From Glutamicibacter halophytocola (lineage in GTDB: Bacteria; Actinomycetota; Actinomycetes; Actinomycetales; Micrococcaceae), in NCBI RefSeq assembly GCF_001302565.1, contig NZ_CP012750.1, positions 1-64,000 of the forward strand: a DNA stretch of 64,000 bases, read 5' to 3'. Shown here piece by piece: positions 48,573-56,490 of the stretch (positions within the stretch are counted from its first letter, which is position 1; each line of letters starts with the position of its first letter). The notes below the pieces were generated by a model. That model was not told where the DNA came from, made no database searches, and saw nothing but the letters and a program-made list of their open reading frames with translations. A program made the position numbers and the translations under genes.

Positions 48573-49667
48573 TTATCGTTGCAGCACTTGGGGCCTGGGC
48601 AATCCGTTGACCACAGTCGTTGGCCAATGAGGGTCCACGCTAAGAACTTCGATGGCACCGGATTCAGTCAACAGCATGGTGTCCTCGACTTTAAAAGTCT
48701 GCCCATTGCGTTGTGCGCTCGGGTTGAAAGCGAAGGCCTGGTTTGCCTGGAACCGGTCTGTAGCTCCGGGAGCCAGGCGTGGATCCCGGCCGTTGAAGCC
48801 GGCAATTCCGCCCTGATGGTGTCGCGTCCACTCCAGCTCGTCAAAGCCGTGCGCTGGATAGGCTTGCTGGATGATGGGCAGCAGCTCACCGAGGGCCCTG
48901 TCTTCCGCGATGCCGGAAATGATGTCTGCCTCGACGCCAAGAATGTCATTTTCCCCGGCAATTTCTTGCTCGGTGGGCGGCTCGAAGCGAACCCAGCGCG
49001 TGAGATTGGCAATCAGTCCGTGCCGCCTTACGCATAGCACCGCCATGGCCCTGCGGCCCAGCGGTGCCTTCGTCGGTAGCGGATGCCGATATTCACCACG
49101 GGTGGACCCGCTAACCAGAGCCACCAGCACTTCTCCGCCCAGCTCCATGGCACCAGCAGCAAGCTTGGCCGCGACCTCAAATTCGGTGTCATCGCTGGAT
49201 GTGGCGGACAAAACCTCGGTCATCACTGAAGCCGTGTCCTGGCACAGCTGGCGGTAGCGGTCCACTTCTGCCGCAGTTAATGCCGTGCGCGTGGCACGGA
49301 GCTCCGGGTCGATCTCGGACTCTGCGAGAATCTCCCAGTCTGCGGCTTCGGGGAACCAGGCACTGACCTCATCCAGCGATTCGTACCATTTGGTGACGTG
49401 GAGATTCACCGGACTCTGATCATTGAGTTCTTCGTCCTGCAGCCGCTGCGCTTCGCTGATTGACGTAGCTAGCTCGCAGCCTTCAGCGTGTACCAAAACC
49501 CGGGCGGCGGGAGGCGCAGCAAGTGAAACATGCGTGCGCGCGCCGTCGAGGAGCCACGCGAGCGAGGCGGGGGTGGAGAGCAACACTGCTTGCGCGCCCC
49601 GCGCCCGGATGATTGCCATGAGCTGAGTATGCTTTTTCGTGTACTCGCTTGTTACCGCTGTGGGCAT
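48573..49667 (-). CDS. M24 peptidase-fold protein lacking most metal ligands
   Basis: A 364-aa protein with the two-domain layout of M24 aminopeptidase P/creatinase proteins. His195 sits in GEYRHPLP, a His in TRHHQGGIAG (283-284) and the late Glu in KVEDTMLLTESG (328). The usual Asp pair is missing: the stretch VLCVRRHGLIANLTRW (about residues 210-225) has no Asp, and the first metal Glu region reads AFNPS. It therefore looks unable to bind the dinuclear metal site, like creatinase-type or non-peptidase members. It overlaps the DUF6807 fusion gene by 16 bp, so it is the last gene of the minus-strand sugar operon. Confidence 0.85.
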   Translation of the reverse strand: MPTAVTSEYTKKHTQLMAIIRARGAQAVLLSTPASLAWLLDGARTHVSLAAPPAARVLVHAEGCELATSISEAQRLQDEELNDQSPVNLHVTKWYESLDEVSAWFPEAADWEILAESEIDPELRATRTALTAAEVDRYRQLCQDTASVMTEVLSATSSDDTEFEVAAKLAAGAMELGGEVLVALVSGSTRGEYRHPLPTKAPLGRRAMAVLCVRRHGLIANLTRWVRFEPPTEQEIAGENDILGVEADIISGIAEDRALGELLPIIQQAYPAHGFDELEWTRHHQGGIAGFNGRDPRLAPGATDRFQANQAFAFNPSAQRNGQTFKVEDTMLLTESGAIEVLSVDPHWPTTVVNGLPRPQVLQR

Positions 49668-51799
49668 GTTCCGTCTTCCTGACTATCTGAACCGTATTCC
49701 TGGGCAATCGACGAGGCTGCTGGCCCGCTCCAGCGGCCATCAGCCACCAGAACGCGCAGGTGGCGAGCCAGCGAAGCTCCGGGCTCCAATATGAGTGGAG
49801 CATCCCATGCCAACGAGCTTCCCACACCTGGATAGCCAGAGCTGCGGACAAACCACGGGTCGCCGTCGTCGCTGCAGAAGATGAGCGTGGCCTCGCCGTG
49901 TCCTGTATCTCGTTGAGCCAGGCCGACAGCATCCGAGGAAAATTCCGCGGCGAAGGCTAGCCAAGGACTGCGCGAGCCGTGGACCTGTTCCTCTCCTGAT
50001 GCCGTCTCGGTGAAGATATCCGGGTTATTGGCCTTGGGCAGTCTCCAGAAAAAACCGCCATATCCGCCATTAAGCCGTCCATTAGATCCTGGCGAGCCGA
50101 TGGAAACTGATTCCTCGCGTGCAGACAGGCTGAAGGTGAAATCCATGATCCAACCGGTTGCCCCAGTGGATTGGTGGTTGAAAGCACGGAAATCTACTAT
50201 GCGTTGTTCGTCCAGCAAGACGTGTTGCTGATGGCTTACCCACTCCAGCTGGGAGCTGAGTGAACTTCCGTTGGGGGCAAACGAATTCGCGACAGTACGG
50301 ATGTGCCCATGGTCTTGGCGCCACACGTATCGCGAGTCGGCGCGCGTATAGGTTCGTCCGCCCCAGAAGTTATTTCCATTGACGTCTTGCAACGCCACTC
50401 CGACCCCCAGATGCCAGGTGTGGTCCAGCGGCTGCTGATCGCTGATGTGCACCCCACCCATTGTCTTGAGCTCATCGAGGAATGGCCGCGGCGAGTTGGT
50501 GACGGAAATGTCCTTGCCGGTGCGGAGCCTTGCAACGGTTTGTTTCTGCTCGGTGGATGGATTCTCCAGTGTGAATTTTCCGCTGGACTCCGGTTCGGCC
50601 GCCCACGGGGCACCGAGTGAGGAGAAGTCAGATTGCGCGGCCACGGAACGATCGATGAATTGCTCGATATTCGGGATGACAGGGTGGAATTCCTCGCCTT
50701 CCCCGGCCGGGATCACCTGTTCTTCCTGGATTCCAGCTGGTTCGGAACCGGTGCGAATCTCCTCGAGGACCCGCATGAAGGCTCCGGCAGATTCCAGCGA
50801 GCTGAGCAGCTGGGGCGCGGTTCCACGGCGGACATCCACAAGATTTTCCAGCAGGTTCACGCGGCTGAAAGTCTTGGATGTCTCGGGGCGGCCGAAATCA
50901 GGATTGGGGCGAATGACCAGCTCATCGCGGGTGTAGTACAGGATGGCTGAACCTTCGGTTCCGTAGATGGTGATCCAGGGATCCTGCTGTTCCTTCGCGC
51001 AGACAGTCAAAGCGGCGGTGAGCGGAATGCCGGTGTTCGTTTGCACCTTCACCACTGACGTATCGTCCGCTTCGATTTGGTGGGCATGGTACAAATCCGT
51101 GGTTACTGAGACCACGTCGCCAGAGCGCTGTGCCCCGGCAATCCGGAGTGCGCTGGCCACGGCATGGGCCAGCGGGTTCGTGACCACGCCGTCTGCGATT
51201 TCAACTCCGTTGAGTTGGCGGTGCCCGGCCCAGAGTGAACGATTGTAGTAGCCCGTGGTGCGCAGCCAATTTCCGCTGGCGCCCACCGCCCGCAGGGCGC
51301 CAATGGGAGAATTTTCTGCCCCGGCGCCAAAGAGCTCCGACACCGCCTGGAGAGCCAAAGAACCCAAAGCCTGGAACCCTACCTGGACATTGACTCCGGC
51401 TGCTTGCGCGGCATCGAGCAGCGTCTCGTACTGCCCCAACGTGGCCGTCGGCGGCTTTTCCAGATACAGGTCGGCTCCGGTTGCCAAGGCCTTCATGGCC
51501 AAATCCGCATGGGTGCTTATTGGAGTCGAAATAATGATGATGTCTGGCTTCAGCCCCGACTCAAGGAACTCTTCGAAGGTGTTGAAGATTCGCGTGTTTT
51601 CCCCGCGAACCTGGCTGCCCGGATCCTTGGGGTCGATTCCAGCGAGGAAGCGAATCTTTTCTTCGCCGGCTAAACGTTCGATGTTCGCCAGATGCTGGCG
51701 TCCGAAACCATTAAGGCCAACCAGCACCACCGCTGGCGCTGTTGGCGGCGAAGCGGAACTTTCGTCCTTGGCAGCTGTCGCGGTGGTTTGCTGGTTCAT
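49652..51799 (-). CDS. Fusion: Gfo/Idh/MocA oxidoreductase + DUF6807 (PmoA-like)
   Basis: A 715-aa two-domain protein. Residues about 20-400 form a Gfo/Idh/MocA oxidoreductase (Rossmann VVLVGLNGFGRQHLANI, EKPPTATLGQYE). Residues about 425-705 match the DUF6807/PmoA family, with HISDQQPLDHTWHLGVGVAL, NGNNFWGGRTYTR and GYGGFFWRLPKA motifs. DUF6807 proteins are often separate genes beside sugar oxidoreductases; here the two are one chain, with no sign of sequencing frameshift (one continuous frame). It would modify a carbohydrate imported by the locus. Function of the DUF6807 half is unknown. Confidence 0.88.
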   Translation of the reverse strand: MNQQTTATAAKDESSASPPTAPAVVLVGLNGFGRQHLANIERLAGEEKIRFLAGIDPKDPGSQVRGENTRIFNTFEEFLESGLKPDIIIISTPISTHADLAMKALATGADLYLEKPPTATLGQYETLLDAAQAAGVNVQVGFQALGSLALQAVSELFGAGAENSPIGALRAVGASGNWLRTTGYYNRSLWAGHRQLNGVEIADGVVTNPLAHAVASALRIAGAQRSGDVVSVTTDLYHAHQIEADDTSVVKVQTNTGIPLTAALTVCAKEQQDPWITIYGTEGSAILYYTRDELVIRPNPDFGRPETSKTFSRVNLLENLVDVRRGTAPQLLSSLESAGAFMRVLEEIRTGSEPAGIQEEQVIPAGEGEEFHPVIPNIEQFIDRSVAAQSDFSSLGAPWAAEPESSGKFTLENPSTEQKQTVARLRTGKDISVTNSPRPFLDELKTMGGVHISDQQPLDHTWHLGVGVALQDVNGNNFWGGRTYTRADSRYVWRQDHGHIRTVANSFAPNGSSLSSQLEWVSHQQHVLLDEQRIVDFRAFNHQSTGATGWIMDFTFSLSAREESVSIGSPGSNGRLNGGYGGFFWRLPKANNPDIFTETASGEEQVHGSRSPWLAFAAEFSSDAVGLAQRDTGHGEATLIFCSDDGDPWFVRSSGYPGVGSSLAWDAPLILEPGASLARHLRVLVADGRWSGPAASSIAQEYGSDSQEDGTCPQR

Positions 51800-51829
51800 G
51801 GTGTCCTTCTTGAAATCGTCGAAGTCAGA

Positions 51830-52738
51830 TCAGTTTATGGCGCTTGCTGGCTGGATGCCCGCAGCTTGTTCAAGATGCGGTAAAACTAGCGACTTATAAC
51901 GGTCAGACATCGTAGCAAGCGTCAGGCCCGCGTCTTGGGAATTGATCTCGTCATTAAAAATTTCAACTTCCACTGGCCCGCGATAGCCGGCCTTGGCCAC
52001 CCAGCGGGAGATGGATGAGAAATCAACATGGCCATCGCCCATCATTCCCCGCGATTGCAGCGCATTGCTGGCAATGGGCAGGTTGAAGTCGCAGATTTGA
52101 TAGCTGACCAGACGGCGCTCATGGCCTGCCCGCTGGATCTGCTGCTGCAGCTGTGGATCCCAGAAGACGTGGAAGGTATCAACTACAACACCTACGGCTT
52201 CGGCCGGATGTGCAGTGGCCAAGTCCAATGCCTGGCCCAAGGTCGATAGCACGGCTCGGTCAACGGCATACATCGGGTGCAGTGCTTCAAGGACCAGGCA
52301 GACTCCGTGGTCCATCGCCAGGGGAACCAGCTGATCCAGGGCTCGGGCGACTCGATCACGGGCGGCGACGATGTCCTTGTCGCCCGGATCTCCTGTGCCT
52401 CCGAGAATGTGCGCGGCCGAAGGCAAGCCGCCTACCACCATGATCAGGTTGGGTGCTCCGATGGTGGCCGCTTCTTCGATGGCTTTCCGATTGGATTCGA
52501 AGGCTTCTTGTTGTGCCTGCTCGGAAGTTGCCGTGAGGAATCCGCCGCGGCAGAGGGTGCTGGCCTGCAGCCCTCCTTCCTTGATGATGGCTGCGGCACG
52601 TTGAGCACCGCCGGCTTCCTCCAGCAAATGGCGCCAAGGGCCGATATGGGTCAACCCGGCTTGGGCTGCGGCTTCGACCGCCTGCTGCAGATTGAGGTTG
52701 GGGGTGGTGCCGGTGTTCAGCGATAGTTCGAAGCTCAT
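51830..52738 (-). CDS. Sugar phosphate isomerase/epimerase (TIM barrel, AP2 type)
   Basis: A 302-aa TIM-barrel protein of the xylose isomerase-like/AP endonuclease 2 family. It has the N-terminal FELSLNTGTTPNLNLQQAVEAA, metal ligand-rich VVDTFHVFWDPQL and GDGHVDFSSISRWVAKAGYRGPVEVEIF stretches. Members isomerise, epimerise or dehydrate keto-sugars and inosose. It overlaps the DUF993 gene by 4 bp. Together with three oxidoreductases of the locus it suggests oxidation to a keto-sugar followed by rearrangement; the substrate is unknown. Confidence 0.92.
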   Translation of the reverse strand: MSFELSLNTGTTPNLNLQQAVEAAAQAGLTHIGPWRHLLEEAGGAQRAAAIIKEGGLQASTLCRGGFLTATSEQAQQEAFESNRKAIEEAATIGAPNLIMVVGGLPSAAHILGGTGDPGDKDIVAARDRVARALDQLVPLAMDHGVCLVLEALHPMYAVDRAVLSTLGQALDLATAHPAEAVGVVVDTFHVFWDPQLQQQIQRAGHERRLVSYQICDFNLPIASNALQSRGMMGDGHVDFSSISRWVAKAGYRGPVEVEIFNDEINSQDAGLTLATMSDRYKSLVLPHLEQAAGIQPASAIN

Positions 52739-53988
52739 GACACTCCTGACAGTGATCGAGTTGATTCCTTGACGCCGTAGACAGCAAGCAGCTGTTCCAT
52801 GCGCTCGGCAGCCATTTCTGGTTTCAGCAGCAGGCCTGCGGTATCGGCCAGCACGAAGGTGCGGACCAGGTGGGGCAGTGAACGCCCGGCGTGCAGGCCG
52901 CCTACCATCTGGAAGCCGCTCTGATGGCCGTTGAGCCAGGAGAGGAAGGCAATTCCAGTCTTGTAGTAGATGGTGGGGGCGCTGAAAATATGCAGCCCCA
53001 GTTCCCGGGTCGAGTCCAGGATGGCGCGTCCCCGCGCGGAATCTGCAGCATCAAATGCTTGTAATGCAGCCGAAGCCGCCGGATAGATGGCAGCAAATAT
53101 TCCGAGCAAGGCATCTGAATGAAGCTCGCCATCGCCATCGATGAGTTCTGGATAGTTGAAGTCGTCTCCGGTGTAGAGCCTGATCCCGGAAGGAAGGGCA
53201 GCGCGCAGTTGTTTTTCATGCGCTGCATCGAGCAAGGAAACCTTCACGCCGTCGATCTTGTCCGAATACTTCTCCAAGATGGACTGGAATACCGCGGTTG
53301 CCTCTCCAAGGTCGGAAGTTCCCCAGTAGCCGGCAAGCTGCGGGTCGAACATTTCGCCCAGCCAGTGCAGGATCACTGGTTCCTGCGCCGCTTCCAGTAG
53401 GGTGCCGTAAACCTGGACATAATCCTCGGGATTGCGGGCGGCCTTGGCCAAGGCCCGCGAGCACATCAAGATGGATTTAGCTCCGGAACCCTCTACGAGG
53501 CGCAGCATTTCCAGGTAGGCGCCGGTGACTTCCTGCAACTGGCCTGGCTCAACTGACTCGACGGCGAGCTGATCGGTTCCCACCCCGCAGGCGAGAATGT
53601 CGCGGACCGTCAGCCCGGTGAGGGCGGGATAGCGGTTCTCCGCGATGACCGCCGCGGCTTCTTGGGCTGATCGATCAATGAGTTCACAGGTGGCGGCATA
53701 GTCCAGCCCCATGCCGCGCTGCGCGGTATCCATCGCGTCCGCGACGCCGAGCCCGTAGGACCAGAGCTCGTGGCGGTAGGCCAGGGTAGTCTCCCAGTCG
53801 ATCACCGCTGGCGACCCCGGAGTGTTGTCGGCTCCCATTTGGGGTATCACGTGGGCTGCCGCGTAGACCTTGCGCGAAGAAAAGGGAGAGCTCGGGCGCT
53901 GGAAGTCCCCGGGGCCTTGCATCTTATAGGTGAAGGACTGTCCGTGCTCGTCGATGAGGGCTAGCGCCGGGTAGTTGTTCTCGCTCAT
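52735..53988 (-). CDS. DUF993 protein, dihydrodipicolinate synthase-like aldolase fold
   Basis: A 417-aa protein of the DUF993 family, related to the dihydrodipicolinate synthase/N-acetylneuraminate lyase barrels. A lysine in DGVKVSLLD (Lys249) is placed like the Schiff-base lysine of class I aldolases, followed by YTGDDFNYPELIDGDG. If active it would cleave or condense a keto acid or keto-sugar, which would suit the last step of a sugar catabolic route. Start ATG at 53988, overlapping the preceding oxidoreductase gene by 4 bp. The aldolase role is inferred from fold and the lysine. Confidence 0.87.
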   Translation of the reverse strand: MSENNYPALALIDEHGQSFTYKMQGPGDFQRPSSPFSSRKVYAAAHVIPQMGADNTPGSPAVIDWETTLAYRHELWSYGLGVADAMDTAQRGMGLDYAATCELIDRSAQEAAAVIAENRYPALTGLTVRDILACGVGTDQLAVESVEPGQLQEVTGAYLEMLRLVEGSGAKSILMCSRALAKAARNPEDYVQVYGTLLEAAQEPVILHWLGEMFDPQLAGYWGTSDLGEATAVFQSILEKYSDKIDGVKVSLLDAAHEKQLRAALPSGIRLYTGDDFNYPELIDGDGELHSDALLGIFAAIYPAASAALQAFDAADSARGRAILDSTRELGLHIFSAPTIYYKTGIAFLSWLNGHQSGFQMVGGLHAGRSLPHLVRTFVLADTAGLLLKPEMAAERMEQLLAVYGVKESTRSLSGVS

Positions 53989-55151
53989 AGCGTGATCTCC
54001 GGAATGTCAAGGGTCCGGCGTTCGGCAGCGGACTGCAGGCCCAGGGTGGCCAATTGCACGCCGCGGGCTGCCGAGAGCAGGCCGAATTTGTGTTCCCGTC
54101 CGGCAGCGACGTCCGCGAGGTAGTCTTCCCACTGCAGCTTGAAGCCGTTGTCCAGATCTGCATTGGCTGGAACTTCCAGCCACTGGTCGCGGAAGGATTC
54201 GGTGACCGGAAGGTCAGGGTTCCATACCGGCTTGGGCGTGTGGGCGCGTTGCTGGGCAACGCACTTGTTCAGGCCTGCCACAGCAGAACCGTGGGTCCCG
54301 TCAATCTGGAATTCAACCAGCTCGTCACGATATACGCGGACCGCCCAGGAGGAGTTGATTTGTGCAATGACCGGATCGCCGCCGGGGGTTTCGAGTTCAA
54401 AAATTCCGTAGGCTGCATCGTCTGCGGTGGCCGGGTAGGGCTCGCCCTGCTCATCCCAGCGGGTAGGGATGTGGGTGGCGGTTGTGGATGTCACGGTCTT
54501 GACTTGGCCGATGATTCCTTCCAGCACATAGTTCCAGTGGCAGTACATGTCGGTGGTCATGGAGCCCCCGTCAGCCAGGCGGTAGTTCCATGATGGGCGC
54601 TGGGCTTCCTGGATATCGCCTTCGAAGACCCAGTAGCCGAACTCGCCGCGCAGGGAGAGGATTCGCCCGAAGAAGCCTTCATCGACCAGGCGTCGCAGCT
54701 TGACCAGGCCTGGGAGGTAGAGCTTGTCGTGGACTACGCCGGCGGTAATTCCCTTGGCCTTGGCCTGCCGGGCCAGGTCGATGGCATCGCTAAGAGTTTC
54801 TGCGGTGGGTTTTTCAGTGAAGATGTGCTTGCCTGCAGCGATGGCCTTGGACAGGGTGTTGTACCTGAGCGAGGTCATCGAGGCATCGAAGATGATGTCG
54901 ATGCTTGGGTCTTCGATGAGCGAGTCGAGGTCCGTGCTGTAGTGCTCCACCTGGTGTTCCTGCGCGAGTTCGCGCAGCTTGTCTTCATTGCGGCCAACGA
55001 GAATCGGCTCCACGGTGAGCTTGGTTCCGTCGGCGAGCGTAATGCCGCCCTGGTCGCGGATGGGCAGGATCGAACGCAGCAAGTGCTGGCGGTAGCCCAT
55101 GCGGCCGGTAATGCCGTTCATGGCAATTCGGAGAACTTTGGTAGTTGTCAC
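53985..55151 (-). CDS. Gfo/Idh/MocA-family oxidoreductase, first gene of the minus-strand sugar operon
   Basis: A 388-aa NAD(P)-dependent oxidoreductase. It has the N-terminal Rossmann segment VLRIAMNGITGRMGYRQHL, the EKPTAETLSDAI motif with the conserved Lys and GVVHDKLYLPGLVKLRRLV, with the typical His-containing active-site region later (MTTDMYCHWNYV). The start is the GTG at 55151, with GAGGAG upstream; an in-frame ATG at 55208 would read into the operator. It leads the operon with DUF993, isomerase, DUF6807 fusion and M24-like genes. Substrate unknown. Confidence 0.91.
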   Translation of the reverse strand: MTTTKVLRIAMNGITGRMGYRQHLLRSILPIRDQGGITLADGTKLTVEPILVGRNEDKLRELAQEHQVEHYSTDLDSLIEDPSIDIIFDASMTSLRYNTLSKAIAAGKHIFTEKPTAETLSDAIDLARQAKAKGITAGVVHDKLYLPGLVKLRRLVDEGFFGRILSLRGEFGYWVFEGDIQEAQRPSWNYRLADGGSMTTDMYCHWNYVLEGIIGQVKTVTSTTATHIPTRWDEQGEPYPATADDAAYGIFELETPGGDPVIAQINSSWAVRVYRDELVEFQIDGTHGSAVAGLNKCVAQQRAHTPKPVWNPDLPVTESFRDQWLEVPANADLDNGFKLQWEDYLADVAAGREHKFGLLSAARGVQLATLGLQSAAERRTLDIPEITL

Positions 55152-55190
55152 GAGATACTCCTCGGCTGAAGTGAGAGAGGGAAATAAATT

Positions 55191-55208
55191 TGGGAATGCG
55201 CTTTCCAC
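55191..55208. promoter_or_regulatory. Operator palindrome 2 of the sugar locus
   Basis: TGGGAATGCGCTTTCCAC is an 18-bp palindrome (core GGAATGCGCTTTCC) matching the sites at 44117-44134 and 56407-56424. It lies between the divergent oxidoreductase operon and the LacI gene, so it can control both. Confidence 0.85.
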
Positions 55209-55295
55209 GATAGTGATGCAGAATTAGAGTGTCAACCATCACGGGAATTGAAAGATAAGCTTGTCCCAGCTTGTAGTGGACGAAAAGGATTTCAG

Positions 55296-56318
55296 ATGGC
55301 TATTCGACTAACTGATGTCGCTAATGAAGCCGGAGTTTCATTGGCGACAGCTTCACGTGTGCTCAACGGTTCTGCTCGTAAGCCCGCTGCCGAAATCTCG
55401 GACAAGGTCCGCGCCGCGGCGGAAAAACTGGGCTACTTTCCCAACGCCCAAGCGCAAGCGCTTGCCCGCGCTTCAACAAAGCTCGTTGGCTTGGTGGTCC
55501 GCGATATCGCGGATCCGTACTTCTCGACGATTGCTCGTGGTGTCCAGCGCGGCTTGGGGGATAGCGGCACCCAGCTGCTCTTGGCCAGTACCGATTCTGA
55601 ACCCGAGAGGGAAATCGAGGCAGTCAAGGCATTCATGTCGCAGCGGACTGATGCCATCATCCTTTCCGGATCCCGCGGCCATTCCGAAGACGAGGGCCTG
55701 CTTCGGCTTATTGGGAACTACCAGGAGAACGGTGGCCAGGTTGTTGTCATAGGCCAACCCCTGGCGAGCACCGGTGGTATCCAGGTGGACAACCAGGCCA
55801 CCGCTGAAAATCTCGCAGGGGAGCTGATCAGAGCAGGTCACCGCAGGTTTGTTGTTCTTGCTGGCGACGAAAACCTGCTGACCTCCCGCCATCGCGCCCA
55901 AGGGTTCCTTGCGAAGCTCAAGCGAACTGGATTGGCTGCCATGGAGGTTGTCCATGGGGCGTTTTCCCGCGAGGGCGCCTATATGGCCATGAGCGACTAC
56001 CTCAGGGAGCGCGCGCCCGAGGAATCAGGCCAGCAAGTGTGCGTTTTTTGTGTTTCTGACGTCATGGCCCTGGGCGCAATTCGCGCGATCCGGGAGAGCG
56101 GGCTGCGCGTGCCCGAAGACATTGCCGTAGTGGGGTTTGACGATATCCCGACCCTTGAGGACGTCACTCCCGCAATTAGCACTGCCCGCCTGCCGCTGGA
56201 AGAAATTGGCCGATGGGCTGGTGAGATGGTGCTAAGCCATGGGGACGCGCGCAAAACGGTGGTCACGGGAACTCCCGTATTGCGCGAATCCTCGGAATTG
56301 CGCACGGAGAATCGGTGA
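55296..56318 (+). CDS. LacI-family regulator of the sugar locus
   Basis: A 340-aa LacI-type repressor: HTH IRLTDVANEAGVSLATASRVL, hinge, and effector domain with LVGLVVRDIADPYFSTIARG and VVGFDDIPTLEDVTPAIST. The start is the ATG at 55296 after AAAGGAT; an in-frame TTG at 55248 would add 16 residues without need. It lies in the middle of the locus, next to two of the three matching palindromes, so it is the best candidate repressor of permeases, binding protein and enzymes. The inducer would be the unknown sugar or a derivative. Confidence 0.92.
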   Translation: MAIRLTDVANEAGVSLATASRVLNGSARKPAAEISDKVRAAAEKLGYFPNAQAQALARASTKLVGLVVRDIADPYFSTIARGVQRGLGDSGTQLLLASTDSEPEREIEAVKAFMSQRTDAIILSGSRGHSEDEGLLRLIGNYQENGGQVVVIGQPLASTGGIQVDNQATAENLAGELIRAGHRRFVVLAGDENLLTSRHRAQGFLAKLKRTGLAAMEVVHGAFSREGAYMAMSDYLRERAPEESGQQVCVFCVSDVMALGAIRAIRESGLRVPEDIAVVGFDDIPTLEDVTPAISTARLPLEEIGRWAGEMVLSHGDARKTVVTGTPVLRESSELRTENR

Positions 56319-56406
56319 TACCGAACGTGCATCATGCCATGTTCAAAAGTAATTGATGGATTTGCCTTACCCTCTTGACTCGTGACTGGGGTCACACATA
56401 GATTGT

Positions 56407-56424
56407 TTGGGAAGCGCTTTCCAA
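56407..56424. promoter_or_regulatory. Operator palindrome 3 of the sugar locus
   Basis: TTGGGAAGCGCTTTCCAA, 18 bp with a perfect AGCGCT centre, lies in the 56319-56490 interval just upstream of the sugar-binding lipoprotein gene. It matches the palindromes at 44117-44134 and 55191-55208. Confidence 0.87.
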
Positions 56425-56490
56425 TAGACTGAAAATGACGGTCAATTGTTGAAACCTCGCACTTACCGGCCCACTCAAGGAGGAGACCCC

